15,855 nucleotides of DNA from Phycisphaerales bacterium (GCA_003485185.1 DNAS01000100.1:13363-29217), one strand, 5' to 3'. Shown: positions 6,097-13,816, counted from the first letter of the stretch. A program made the numbers and translations. The notes: a model not told the origin generated them from the sequence alone.

Positions 6097-7713
6097 ATGA
6101 AAAAAATCAAAATGCTGATCGCCGACAAGCTCAGCAAGGTCGGCATCGAGTGGCTTGAGGCGCAGGACGACGTCGAGGTGACGGTCAAGGCGGGCCTGCC
6201 GCCCGAGGAACTGGCGAAGATCGTCGGCGAGTACGACGGGATGATCATCCGGTCGGGCGTGAAGGTGACGGCCGACGTGCTGGCCTCGCCGGGCCGGTTG
6301 AAGGGCATCGCCCGCGCCGGCGTGGGCGTGGACAACGTGGACGTTCCCGTGGCGACGGGCAAGGGCATCATCGTCATGAACACGCCGGGCGGAAACACCC
6401 TCGCGACGGCGGAACTGACGATGACGCTGATGCTGGCGCTGTCGCGGAAAATCGCGCCGGCCAACGCCTCGCTGAAAGCGGGCAAGTGGGACCGCAAGAG
6501 CTTCGAAGGCACGCAGCTTTCGGGCAAAACGCTTGGCGTGGTGGGCATGGGGCGCATCGGCAAGGCCGTCGCGGCGCGGGCGACGGCATTCGAGATGCGC
6601 GTCCTCGGATTCGACCCGTTCTTCGCCGGCGGCGAAGGCATGAACGTCGAGATGGTCAAGGACATCAACGAGCTCTGCAAGCGCGCGGACTACATCACGG
6701 TCCACGTGCCCAAGAGCGCCGAGACGCTGGGCATGATCGGCGCCGAGCAGTTCGCGGTGATGAAACCGACGTGCCGCCTGATCAACGCCGCGCGGGGCGG
6801 GATCATCGACCCCAAGGCCCTTCTGGACGCCCTGAACGCCGGGAAGGTCGCCGGGGCCGCCCTCGACGTGTGGATCAAGGAGCCTCCGGAGACCGAGGCG
6901 GAAAAAGCGCTGATCCAGCACGAGAAGGTGCTGGGCGTTCCGCACTTGGGCGCCAGCACGGAAGAGGCGCAGGAGCAGGTGGCCCTGGAGGCCGCCCAGC
7001 AACTCGTCGAGGCGCTCCGCGGGGGCGAGGTCCGCAACGCGGTCAACGCGCCTGGCTTCGACAAGGCGCTGCCCGCGTCGGTCCGCCCCTACACCGAGCT
7101 GGCCACCCGCATGGGGCGAATCCTCTCAGGAATCACCCCCGGCGCGCTGAGCAAGGTCGAGGTCATCTACCGCGGGCCGATCTCCGAAGCCAACATCGCC
7201 CCCGTGACCACCTACCTGCTCCAGGGGCTGCTGACCCCGCACCTGGACCAGCCGGTCAACGTCATCAATGCGCCCGTCCTCGCCCAGCAGCGCGGCGTGG
7301 AGGTTCAGCAGAGCACGTCCGCCAAGGTCAAGGAGTTCAGCAACCTGATGGAAGTGACGATCCAGACCGACCAGACAAAGCGGACGGCCGCCGGCACCAT
7401 CTACGGCAGCCGGTTCCCCCGCGTCGTGTCGCTGGACGGCTACCGGATGGAGCTCCAGCCGGAAGGACACGTCGTCATCATCGTCAACGACGACAAGCCC
7501 GGCGCCGTCGGCAAGTACGGCACGATCTTCGGAAGCAACAAGATCAACATCGCCGACATGACGTTCTCGCGGAAGAAGAAGTCCGGGCTGGCCGTCGTGG
7601 GCATCAATCTCGACCAGGCGCCTTCGGAGGCGGTCATGGCGGAGATTCGCGCCCAGGACGTGGTGAAGGAAGCGTACTACATGGAGTTGCCCGAACTTCC
7701 GCCCGAGGAGTGA
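6097..7713 (+). CDS. serA: D-3-phosphoglycerate dehydrogenase, long form
   Basis: This enzyme of 538 residues oxidises 3-phosphoglycerate to 3-phosphohydroxypyruvate with NAD, the first step of serine synthesis. The Rossmann motif is G150-x-G152-x-x-G155 (VVGMGRIGKA), with D173 following as the NAD-ribose acid. Catalytic residues are R233 (NAARGGI), E262 (IKEPPE) and H283 (GVPHLGAST). After about residue 310 comes the allosteric substrate-binding region of the type I (long) enzymes, and an ACT domain at about 455-530 begins with HVVIIVNDDKPGAVGKYG, so feedback control by serine is plausible. GAGGAG (6084-6089) lies 7 nt before the ATG. The gene is 13 bp after the aminotransferase and clearly in the same operon. 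It ends at a strong bidirectional terminator. Confidence 0.97.
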   Translation: MKKIKMLIADKLSKVGIEWLEAQDDVEVTVKAGLPPEELAKIVGEYDGMIIRSGVKVTADVLASPGRLKGIARAGVGVDNVDVPVATGKGIIVMNTPGGNTLATAELTMTLMLALSRKIAPANASLKAGKWDRKSFEGTQLSGKTLGVVGMGRIGKAVAARATAFEMRVLGFDPFFAGGEGMNVEMVKDINELCKRADYITVHVPKSAETLGMIGAEQFAVMKPTCRLINAARGGIIDPKALLDALNAGKVAGAALDVWIKEPPETEAEKALIQHEKVLGVPHLGASTEEAQEQVALEAAQQLVEALRGGEVRNAVNAPGFDKALPASVRPYTELATRMGRILSGITPGALSKVEVIYRGPISEANIAPVTTYLLQGLLTPHLDQPVNVINAPVLAQQRGVEVQQSTSAKVKEFSNLMEVTIQTDQTKRTAAGTIYGSRFPRVVSLDGYRMELQPEGHVVIIVNDDKPGAVGKYGTIFGSNKINIADMTFSRKKKSGLAVVGINLDQAPSEAVMAEIRAQDVVKEAYYMELPELPPEE

Positions 7714-7722
7714 GCTGATTGC

Positions 7723-7764
7723 GTAGCGAGGGCGTCGCCGGGAGACCGGCCAAGCCGCCGCTAC
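7723..7764 (+). repeat. Inverted repeat downstream of serA
   Basis: GTAGCG (7723-7728) and CGCTAC (7759-7764) are exact inverted arms about 30 nt apart, with a smaller GGCG/CGCC pairing inside. It lies ten bases after the serA stop, ahead of the terminator. It could protect the mRNA 3' end or be chance; I see no second copy in the window. Confidence 0.3.
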
Positions 7765-7773
7765 AGGGAAAAC

Positions 7774-7811
7774 GGGCCGTCCGACTCCGCGTCGGGCGGC
7801 CCGCTTGTTTA
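7774..7811. terminator. Rho-independent terminator, probably bidirectional
   Basis: A 12-bp stem (7774-7785 with 7791-7802, GGGCCGTCCGAC against GTCGGGCGGCCC, one G-T pair) with loop TCCGC is followed on the plus strand by GCTTGTTTA. On the minus strand the same stem is followed by GTTTTCCC. It lies between convergent serA and the GH130 gene and can serve both. Confidence 0.8.
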
Positions 7812-7842
7812 TCATGGAGGGGGCGAGTGACGGGGTGCTGTG

Positions 7843-8904
7843 CTATAGCTCGTCCCGGGCGGCGGCGATCATCTCCTCCACGGTCGTGACGGCCGCAGCG
7901 CAAATTCGGTCGGCCGCGCCGTAATAGACCGTCAACGTTCCGTCGGGCAACGCCACCAAGCCGTTGCTGAACACGCAGTTCCCGTAGAACCCGGTTCGCT
8001 CGTAATCCGCCTGCGGCTCCAGGACGGGTCGGCTGGAATGGCAGATCAGCCTCTCGGGGCGCTCCAGGTCGGTAAGCATTGCGCCGAGGCAATAGCGTCC
8101 GCTCTCGTCGGCGCCGTGATAGATATCGAGCCAGCCTGCGTCGGTGCGGATGGGCGGCGCACCGCTGCCGACCCGTTCGCCCTGCCACGTGCCCGGTTTG
8201 GGGCTCAGCGTAGCGCCGTGCCGCCCCCAGCACAGCAGATCGGGTGAATACGCCGTCCAGATGCTGGGGCGGTTGAGGTAGCCCTTGTACGGGCGATGCC
8301 GGCAGACGTAGCTGCCGCCGACCTTCTCCGGGAAAATCGCGACGTCCTTGTTCCACGGCGGAGGGAAAATGATCCCGAGTTTCTGGAACGTGCGGAAGTC
8401 GTCCGTCACGGCCAGGCTCGTGCCGACGCCCAGCGTCGAGGCGATGACGTATTGGACGTAGTATCGCCCGTCGAGGCAGACCACCCGCGGATCCTCGCAG
8501 CCGTAGGCTTCGCTGGGCTCGCTGGGGAAGATCGCCGGGCTCGGGTCGAAGCGGAAGTGGATGCCGTCGCGGCTGCGGGCGACGCGAATGTGCGACAGGC
8601 TCGTCAGCAGCCCCTCGCCTTTGTAAGTGACCGCGCGCGGATCGCGGGCGTCCAGGTCGGGGTCGTCGCGACGGAGGCGAATGATCTTCGGCTCTCCGGC
8701 GTCGGCGTCGAACAGGACGGTGGCGACCTCACCAGCCTCGGCAATCGGGCGTTCTCCCACGCGCACCAGCAGGAGGGTTTCCTCGCCTACGCGGATGGCG
8801 GCGGGGTTGAGGGTGCAGACCACCTCAAAATCCGGCCGGGAGGGCCCAATAACGTCGGGCGTAATCAACGGATTCGCGTCGAGTCGTTTCAGCAGGTTGC
8901 TCAT
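7843..8904 (-). CDS. GH130 family glycoside phosphorylase or hydrolase
   Basis: This protein of 353 residues has the five-bladed propeller pattern of GH130, enzymes that mostly phosphorolyse beta-mannosides. Typical segments are PDFEVVCTLNPAAI (24-37), the EDPR motif at 137-140 whose D138 is the expected catalytic acid, NKDVAIFPEK (185-194), RHRP (202-205), GSGAPPI (246-252), IYHGA (261-265) and YYGAAD (327-332). There is no signal peptide, so it should be cytoplasmic, which suits a phosphorylase. Whether it uses phosphate, and on which mannoside, cannot be told here. The frame could extend to 8994, but that would overlap the divergent gene; the ATG at 8904 sits 8 nt after TAAATT and is preferred. 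No sugar transporter is adjacent. Confidence 0.88.
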   Translation of the reverse strand: MSNLLKRLDANPLITPDVIGPSRPDFEVVCTLNPAAIRVGEETLLLVRVGERPIAEAGEVATVLFDADAGEPKIIRLRRDDPDLDARDPRAVTYKGEGLLTSLSHIRVARSRDGIHFRFDPSPAIFPSEPSEAYGCEDPRVVCLDGRYYVQYVIASTLGVGTSLAVTDDFRTFQKLGIIFPPPWNKDVAIFPEKVGGSYVCRHRPYKGYLNRPSIWTAYSPDLLCWGRHGATLSPKPGTWQGERVGSGAPPIRTDAGWLDIYHGADESGRYCLGAMLTDLERPERLICHSSRPVLEPQADYERTGFYGNCVFSNGLVALPDGTLTVYYGAADRICAAAVTTVEEMIAAARDEL

Positions 8905-8912
8905 GATGCGGG

Positions 8913-8941
8913 AATTTACCGCCGGAGCGTTCCGTTCGCCA
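8913..8941 (-). promoter_or_regulatory. GH130 promoter, predicted leaderless
   Basis: On the minus strand TAAATT (8918-8913) lies 8 nt before the ATG at 8904. The hexamer 17 nt upstream, TGGCGA (8941-8936), matches the -35 consensus at only three of six positions. No Shine-Dalgarno sequence is present. Confidence 0.4.
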
Positions 8942-8958
8942 GCGCCTTCTGCTACTCT
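8930..8958 (+). promoter_or_regulatory. Possible promoter of the URO-D-like gene
   Basis: TACTCT (8953-8958) is a plausible -10, with TTCCGT (8930-8935) 17 nt upstream as a weak -35. The leader would be about 13 nt and include GGAGG. It overlaps the divergent GH130 promoter, so the two may compete. Confidence 0.3.
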
Positions 8959-8977
8959 GTCGGCGAAGGAGGCTACA

Positions 8978-9967
8978 ATGGCGTCGAATCGCATTCCGTG
9001 GGAGCCGGCCGTCTACGAACACAAAGCGGCGCTGATCGACCGACCGGTCGAGGACGTGGCGCGGGACGAGGGGCTGCTCGTCGAGGCCTTGCAGGCCGAG
9101 CGGGAGACCTACCATGCCGATTTCCTGACGGTGGGGATCGATGTCTACAACATCGAGGCCGAGGCGTGCGGGCTGAAGGTGGCAGCTTCGTCGCCCGAGG
9201 CCTGCCCCGAGGCTTCCTCGCCGCTGTGGACCCTCGATTCCCTGCCGGACGAATTGCCCCTGCCGGACGTCCGGCAGGCAGGCAGGTTCCCGATGATGGT
9301 GGAGGCGGGGCGCCGCGCCGTCTCCGCGCTGGGACAGGCGTGCCGGGTGCGGGTGGCCGCCAGCGGGCCGATGACCCTGGCGGCCAAGCTCGTGGGGCTG
9401 GAGAATCTCGTCGTCGCGATGGCGTTGGACGAACCGCCAGCTGGGCGGATTCTGGAGTTCGCGACGCGCTTGGCCGAGACATGGTGCGCCGAGTTGCGCC
9501 GCAACGGCCTGGACGTGATTGTCTTCGACAGCGCCGCGGCCCCGCCGGTGACCAGCCCGGCCTTGTACGCCGCGGCCGTGCTTCCGTTGCATCGGCGCCT
9601 GCTGACCGTCCTGGAGCGGACCGGCCAACGGGACCGGCCGCTGATCGTCGGGGGCAACAGCACGCCGACGTTGGTCCACTTGGCCGCGACGGGCGCCACG
9701 ACGTTGCTGTGCGATTTTGCCGCCGATGCGGCCGCCTTCGCCCGCGCCTTGCCGGACGCTTCGGCAGTGACGGTGCGGCGCAACGTCGATCCAAAACTTT
9801 TCTTCCGCAGCGAGATGGACCTGCGATCGGCGGCGGAGACGCTCGCGGGCGAAGTGCGGCAATTTGCTCATCCCGTGGCGGGAACGGGCATCCTTCCCTA
9901 CGCCACCGATCCGTCCCACGTACAGCAGTTCCGGCGATACCTGGAAGAATTCACCCGCCGTTCCTGA
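8978..9967 (+). CDS. Uroporphyrinogen decarboxylase-fold protein, divergent
   Basis: This protein of 329 residues follows the URO-D/corrinoid methyltransferase TIM-barrel pattern: YHADFLTVGIDVYNIEAEACG (45-65), GPMTLAAKLVG (130-140), GLDVIVFDSAAAPP (177-190), GGNSTPTLVHLAATGATTL (225-243) and a late RRNVDPKLFF (267-276). It is not HemE: the N-terminal MRQAGR substrate motif is missing (the RQAGRFP at 99-105 is in the wrong place). It also lacks the His-x-Cys zinc site of MtaA-type methyltransferases, where GGNS occurs instead. So neither heme-pathway decarboxylation nor zinc methyl transfer is supported. Planctomycetes carry many such paralogs of unknown role. GGAGG six to seven bases before the ATG fixes the start. 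The gene is divergent from the GH130 gene by 73 bp and may be co-regulated with it. Confidence 0.8.
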   Translation: MASNRIPWEPAVYEHKAALIDRPVEDVARDEGLLVEALQAERETYHADFLTVGIDVYNIEAEACGLKVAASSPEACPEASSPLWTLDSLPDELPLPDVRQAGRFPMMVEAGRRAVSALGQACRVRVAASGPMTLAAKLVGLENLVVAMALDEPPAGRILEFATRLAETWCAELRRNGLDVIVFDSAAAPPVTSPALYAAAVLPLHRRLLTVLERTGQRDRPLIVGGNSTPTLVHLAATGATTLLCDFAADAAAFARALPDASAVTVRRNVDPKLFFRSEMDLRSAAETLAGEVRQFAHPVAGTGILPYATDPSHVQQFRRYLEEFTRRS

Positions 9968-10106
9968 AAACTTGCCCGGAACCTCTTGTTCCTCCGGAAG
10001 TTGCACCCCCCGCAGGCAATGTTGCCGTCTGCCGGTCTGGGCAGGCGCTAGAATTGACGCAGGGAAAGTGTGCGTCCAGTCGGACAGGGCGGAAGGAACA
10101 TCGGCC
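9968..10106 (+). other. Intergenic region before the REC-PP2C-STAS gene
   Basis: It holds two small imperfect hairpins, GGAAC/GTTCC (9978-9982 with 9988-9992) and GCAG/CTGC (10012-10015 with 10029-10032) with inner GCA/TGC pairing, neither with a T-tract. TAGAAT (10049-10054) is a good -10 by itself but has no -35 at 16-18 nt; TTGCCG is 21 nt away. A promoter for the downstream gene is likely here but not well defined. Confidence 0.3.
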
Positions 10107-11915
10107 ATGGCCCAGGTTCGGAAAACCGAAAACGCGCGAGCGAAACTTCTCGTGGTGGACGACGATGCGGCGATCCGTAAACTGCTTGTGGAAACGTTGC
10201 GCAGGGGGAATTACGAGGTGCTGGAGGCCGCCAACGGGCGAGAAGCCCAGGCAGTGCTCCAGGCGCGGGAAGTGGACCTCGCCATTACCGATCTGGAGAT
10301 GCCGGAACTGGACGGCCTGAAGCTGATGCGATGGGCGATGCAGAAGTGCCCCGGCGTCACGTGGATGATCCTTTCCGGGCAGGCGACGTTCGACGACGCG
10401 GTCATCGCGCTGCGACTGGGGGCGTACGATTTGATCACCAAGCCGCTGGCAACCCTCGATTCGCTGATGGTGGCGGTGCGCAACGCGCTGCGGCAACGGC
10501 AGCTCGAGCGGGAGCAGGAACGTCTCCGCCGGGACATCGAGCGCCGCAACGTGCAGTTGACCGCGCACGTGCGCCAACTGCGGCATGCCTGCCAGGTGAT
10601 GTGCGAACAAGCCCGGATGATCGGCGAAGACCTGCGCCGCGCGGAGCGGATCCAGCGCGCGCTGCTTCCGCAGACCCCGCCCCGGATCGAGAACTTCTCA
10701 ATTCACGCGGTATACCTTCCCAGCCGGAACGTCGGGGGCGACCTGTACGACGTGATGCAGGTGGACGAAAGGCACTTTTATGCGTGCATTGCCGACGCGG
10801 CTGGGCACGGTGTCAGCGCCGCGATGCTCGCCGTGCTGTTCAAGAATCGCCTGCACCTGCGCGACGATCAGACCAACCGTCCGGTGCAGCCTGACGAGGC
10901 TCTGCGGGAGGTGAACCGCGCGATCTTCGAGGAATGCCGCGCGCCGAGCCTGTTCGTGACGGCTGCCTGCTGCCTGGTGGATACGCAGACGGGAACCGCG
11001 ACCATCGCATCGGCGGGACATCCGCCGTTGCTGCTGTGCCGTGCGAACGGGCGCCACGAAACGATCCACCGAACCGGCCCGGCGCTGGGATTGTCGCCCG
11101 ACGCAAAGTATCGGTGCGTTCGCGTCCGTCTGGGCGCGGGGGACCGCCTGTTGATGTATACCGACGGCATCAGCGATTCCGGGGAGATGGGCGGGGTGAC
11201 CGGCGACAGGATGGCGGCGATGCTCTGCCGCCCGAGCGAACGCGACGGCCAGGCGCTGCTGCACGCGATCCTGGAGACGGCGCAGGACGTGCAGTCGCCG
11301 GCGGGGCAGGAAGACGACATCACGATGCTTCTGGTGACGTCGGAGGAGTCGCCTTCCCTGCTGGAGAACACCGTATCGTCGCCTCGCTCCTCCGCCGTCT
11401 CGCCGGCGCCAGGCGACAAGACGGGCGCATTCGTCGCCATGGACGACCGGCAGACCTTCATTCTGATCCGCGGACGGGGAACCTGGACCGAGAGCGTTCC
11501 GGTCCACGAGATCTCCCTCGCCGCGGTCCAGGCCAATCGGGATCTCACATTCGACCTCTCGCAGTGTGAGTATCTGGACAGCACATTCCTCGGAACGGTC
11601 CAGCAACTCGTCGATGATTCACTCGCCCAGGACGTGCAATTGCGGATTCAGGGCATCCGGCCGGCTGTGAGACGCCTGTTCGAGGAATTGGGGATGGAGC
11701 GGGTGATCCGGCGGATTTCCTCCGAGACCCTGCCCTTGCCGGAACCGATTTTGCCCCTGTCGCAGCTGGCAGCGGACGACGTGCGGGATTCCCAAAGGCT
11801 CCTGGAAGCCCACGAGGCGCTGGCGGCGCTGAACGACCGGAACCGCGAGGAATTCCGGAACCTCATCGATGGCATTCGCGCGGAAGTGTCCCGATGCGAG
11901 CACGCGCGGGGCTAG
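10107..11915 (+). CDS. Response regulator with PP2C (SpoIIE) phosphatase and STAS-like domain
   Basis: This signalling protein has 602 residues. A REC domain (about 12-128) has the acidic pocket D18-D20, phospho-acceptor D62 (ITDLEMP), S90 and K112 (ITKP). A helical, probably coiled-coil linker spans about 128-185. A SpoIIE/RsbU-type PP2C domain (about 186-412) keeps its metal-site acids: D212 in GGDLYDV, D230 in IADAAGHG, D353 in YTDG and D403/D404 in EDDITML. Residues 445-540 look like a STAS (anti-anti-sigma-like) domain, with S492/T493 in YLDSTFLGT at the usual phosphorylation place. A charged helix closes the protein. Phosphorylation of the REC domain would control dephosphorylation of a STAS partner, possibly its own. 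No RsbW-like kinase or sigma factor is nearby. GGAAGGA upstream supports the ATG; the frame is open further up but without homology. Confidence 0.92.
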   Translation: MAQVRKTENARAKLLVVDDDAAIRKLLVETLRRGNYEVLEAANGREAQAVLQAREVDLAITDLEMPELDGLKLMRWAMQKCPGVTWMILSGQATFDDAVIALRLGAYDLITKPLATLDSLMVAVRNALRQRQLEREQERLRRDIERRNVQLTAHVRQLRHACQVMCEQARMIGEDLRRAERIQRALLPQTPPRIENFSIHAVYLPSRNVGGDLYDVMQVDERHFYACIADAAGHGVSAAMLAVLFKNRLHLRDDQTNRPVQPDEALREVNRAIFEECRAPSLFVTAACCLVDTQTGTATIASAGHPPLLLCRANGRHETIHRTGPALGLSPDAKYRCVRVRLGAGDRLLMYTDGISDSGEMGGVTGDRMAAMLCRPSERDGQALLHAILETAQDVQSPAGQEDDITMLLVTSEESPSLLENTVSSPRSSAVSPAPGDKTGAFVAMDDRQTFILIRGRGTWTESVPVHEISLAAVQANRDLTFDLSQCEYLDSTFLGTVQQLVDDSLAQDVQLRIQGIRPAVRRLFEELGMERVIRRISSETLPLPEPILPLSQLAADDVRDSQRLLEAHEALAALNDRNREEFRNLIDGIRAEVSRCEHARG

Positions 11916-11933
11916 CACCGTCGCCCTTGAAGG

Positions 11934-12806
11934 TCAGATCACGCTGCGGAGGTATCCCCGCGCCGCGGCGAACCACCCGCTGCCCCAGTGCCGCAGGCCG
12001 TACAGCAGCATCGTCGCCAGCGCCACGGGAGTCAATTCGCCGAATCGCTGCTCGATGAAGTTCACGACCACCGACGGATGCGACCGCACGGCCAGCAGCT
12101 CGGAATGTTCGCCGGCGTCGACGGCTTCGCCGAAGCTCTGGCGGATGGTCGCGGCATCGGCGTCTACGGCGATGTCGAATACCAGTTCCGGCTGGACGAT
12201 GTGCTTGTCGCGCACGAGACCTAGGCAGACGCACTCCCGGACACAGGAATCGGGCAGGTTGGTCTCTTCCCGCAGTTCGTTGAGCATGTCGGAGAGGGGG
12301 TCCGGCGTTTCCCGGCTGGAGGCGGGGGGTTCGACCATGCCCCCGAGGGGATGAATGCGCCCGGCATGGTGCGAGACGCGCTCGCTGCGACGTCCGAAGA
12401 TCAGGAACCCGTCGTTGGTGGCCAACGCGGCCGAGACGCCCAGCGGATTGGCCAGCACGTCGCCCCCGTAAAGATATCGCACGTGGGCCTGGCGGAGGTT
12501 GGTGCCGAGGAATTCCCGGTAGCTGACGGCCCCGACGGTCAATTCGAGCCGCTGCTCGGAGGCCTCGCAGTGGACCAGTCGGCAGAGGCGCCCGTCGAAC
12601 AGCCTACGCTCGGTCTGTCGGGCCCGCTCCATTTCGCCGGTCCAGGTCTGCTCGATGAGGGCTTCGAGCTTGTCGTTGGTGGCCCGGGGCGTGTCGCACC
12701 AGCGGACGGAGATCCGGTCAGGGGCGTACTGCCCGATGACGTCGAGGAAGAACAGCCCGCAATCGCGCGGGCCGTTGCCGGAGGCGTCGGGCGCGACCTG
12801 GCTCAT
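11934..12806 (-). CDS. NUDT22-like Nudix hydrolase (UDP-sugar hydrolase family)
   Basis: This Nudix protein of 290 residues has a large N-terminal domain. Segments that match my memory of animal NUDT22, a UDP-glucose/UDP-galactose hydrolase, run through the protein: LFDGRLCRL (69-77), SYREFLGTN (95-103), ANPLGVSAALAT (119-130) and GGMVEP (155-160), then a Nudix helix LNELREETNLP (175-185). The Nudix box is non-canonical, as in NUDT22: an insertion separates GG from the helix, N replaces the R of REUXEE, and N replaces the last G; E177, E180 and E181 remain as metal ligands. The expected reaction is UDP-glucose to glucose-1-phosphate and UMP. Its ATG overlaps the hemB stop (ATGA) and GGGGGAGG precedes it, so translation is coupled to hemB. 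Substrate is inferred from family only. Confidence 0.8.
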   Translation of the reverse strand: MSQVAPDASGNGPRDCGLFFLDVIGQYAPDRISVRWCDTPRATNDKLEALIEQTWTGEMERARQTERRLFDGRLCRLVHCEASEQRLELTVGAVSYREFLGTNLRQAHVRYLYGGDVLANPLGVSAALATNDGFLIFGRRSERVSHHAGRIHPLGGMVEPPASSRETPDPLSDMLNELREETNLPDSCVRECVCLGLVRDKHIVQPELVFDIAVDADAATIRQSFGEAVDAGEHSELLAVRSHPSVVVNFIEQRFGELTPVALATMLLYGLRHWGSGWFAAARGYLRSVI

Positions 12807-13801
12807 GACGCCTCCCCCAACCAGCGGGCGAGCGACTCGGCGAAATACGTGATGATCAGGTCCGCGCCGGCCCGGCGGATGGCGCCGGTGAGTTCCACGG
12901 CGACGGTCCGCTCGTCCAGCCAGCCGGCCGCCGCGGCGGCCTTGACCATCGCGTATTCCCCGCTGACGTGATATGCCGCCAGCGGCACGTCGAACCGCCG
13001 ACGCAGCTCGGCGATGACGTCGAGATACGTCCCGGCGGGTTTGACCATGATCATGTCCGCCCCTTCGTCGAGGTCAGCCGCTGCCTCCAACGCCGCCTGG
13101 CGGGGGGCGCGCCAGTCCATCTGGTACGATCGCCGGTCGCCGGACTTCGGGGCGCTTTCGGCCGCGTCGCGGAACGGACCGTACAGCCCCGACGCGAACT
13201 TCACGGCATAGGACAGGATCGCGGTCTGTGCGAACCCCGCCGCGTCCAGCGCCTGACGGATGGCGCGCACCTGTCCGTCCATCATGGCCGACGGCGCCAC
13301 GACGCCCGCGCCAGCCCGCGCGTGCGAGACAGCCGTGCGGGCCAGCAACTCCAGCGTCGCGTCGTTGTCCACGGTGGGCGCGCCGTCGGGGCCCTGCGTA
13401 AGTATGCCGCAGTGCCCGTGGTCGGTGTATTCGCACAGGCATACGTCGGTGATGACGACCATGCCGGGCACTTCTTCCGCAATCCGCCGCGAAAGGCGCT
13501 GCACCGCGGCTTGCTCGTTCCAGGCGGACGAACCGGAAGCATCCTTGTGGTCGGTAATGCCGAACAGCAGCACCGCCCGCAGACCCAGGTCGGACCAGCG
13601 GCGGACGGTTTCCATGGCCGTGTCCACAGAAAGCTGAAACTGCCCGGGCATCGAGGCGATTTCCCGCCGCACACCGCTGCCTTCACGCACGAACAACGGG
13701 GCGATCAACTGCTCCGTGCGGAGCGTCACCTCGGCCAGCATGTCGCGCAGGGCGGCGCTGGACCGCAACCGCCGAAGCCGTCTTGTCGGAAAATCCGCCA
13801 T
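12803..13801 (-). CDS. hemB: Porphobilinogen synthase (delta-aminolevulinate dehydratase)
   Basis: This 332-residue enzyme joins two 5-aminolevulinate molecules into porphobilinogen, an early tetrapyrrole step. The two active-site lysines are K201 (SYAVKFAS) and K254 (MVKPAG). The zinc site cysteines C121, C123 and C131 are intact in DVCLCEYTDHGHCG, so this is the zinc-dependent form. Length is normal for the family. It is the first gene of a two-gene operon with the Nudix gene, whose start overlaps its stop by 4 bp (ATGA). No other heme gene is in the window. The start codon has no Shine-Dalgarno site; an extended -10 ends 6 nt upstream. Confidence 0.97.
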   Translation of the reverse strand: MADFPTRRLRRLRSSAALRDMLAEVTLRTEQLIAPLFVREGSGVRREIASMPGQFQLSVDTAMETVRRWSDLGLRAVLLFGITDHKDASGSSAWNEQAAVQRLSRRIAEEVPGMVVITDVCLCEYTDHGHCGILTQGPDGAPTVDNDATLELLARTAVSHARAGAGVVAPSAMMDGQVRAIRQALDAAGFAQTAILSYAVKFASGLYGPFRDAAESAPKSGDRRSYQMDWRAPRQAALEAAADLDEGADMIMVKPAGTYLDVIAELRRRFDVPLAAYHVSGEYAMVKAAAAAGWLDERTVAVELTGAIRRAGADLIITYFAESLARWLGEAS

Positions 13802-13807
13802 GCGGGT

Positions 13808-13816
13808 ATCTTAGCA
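13808..13816 (-). promoter_or_regulatory. hemB extended -10 promoter, predicted leaderless
   Basis: On the minus strand TGCTAAGAT (13816-13808) is an extended -10 (TG-N-TAAGAT). No -35 is evident at 16-18 nt. Six bases separate it from the ATG at 13801, so the mRNA would start at or beside the start codon. Confidence 0.45.

Noticed and set aside
4806..6680. Long minus-strand open frame of 624 codons opposite the aminotransferase and serA
   Set aside because: It is antisense to two convincing enzyme genes and shows no recognisable domain or ribosome site.
8905..8994. Longer GH130 start at 8994
   Set aside because: It would overlap the start and ribosome site of the divergent gene, and the extra residues do not resemble GH130.
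8978..9967. hemE assignment
   Set aside because: The N-terminal MRQAGR substrate motif of HemE is absent, and hemB lies kilobases away on the other strand.
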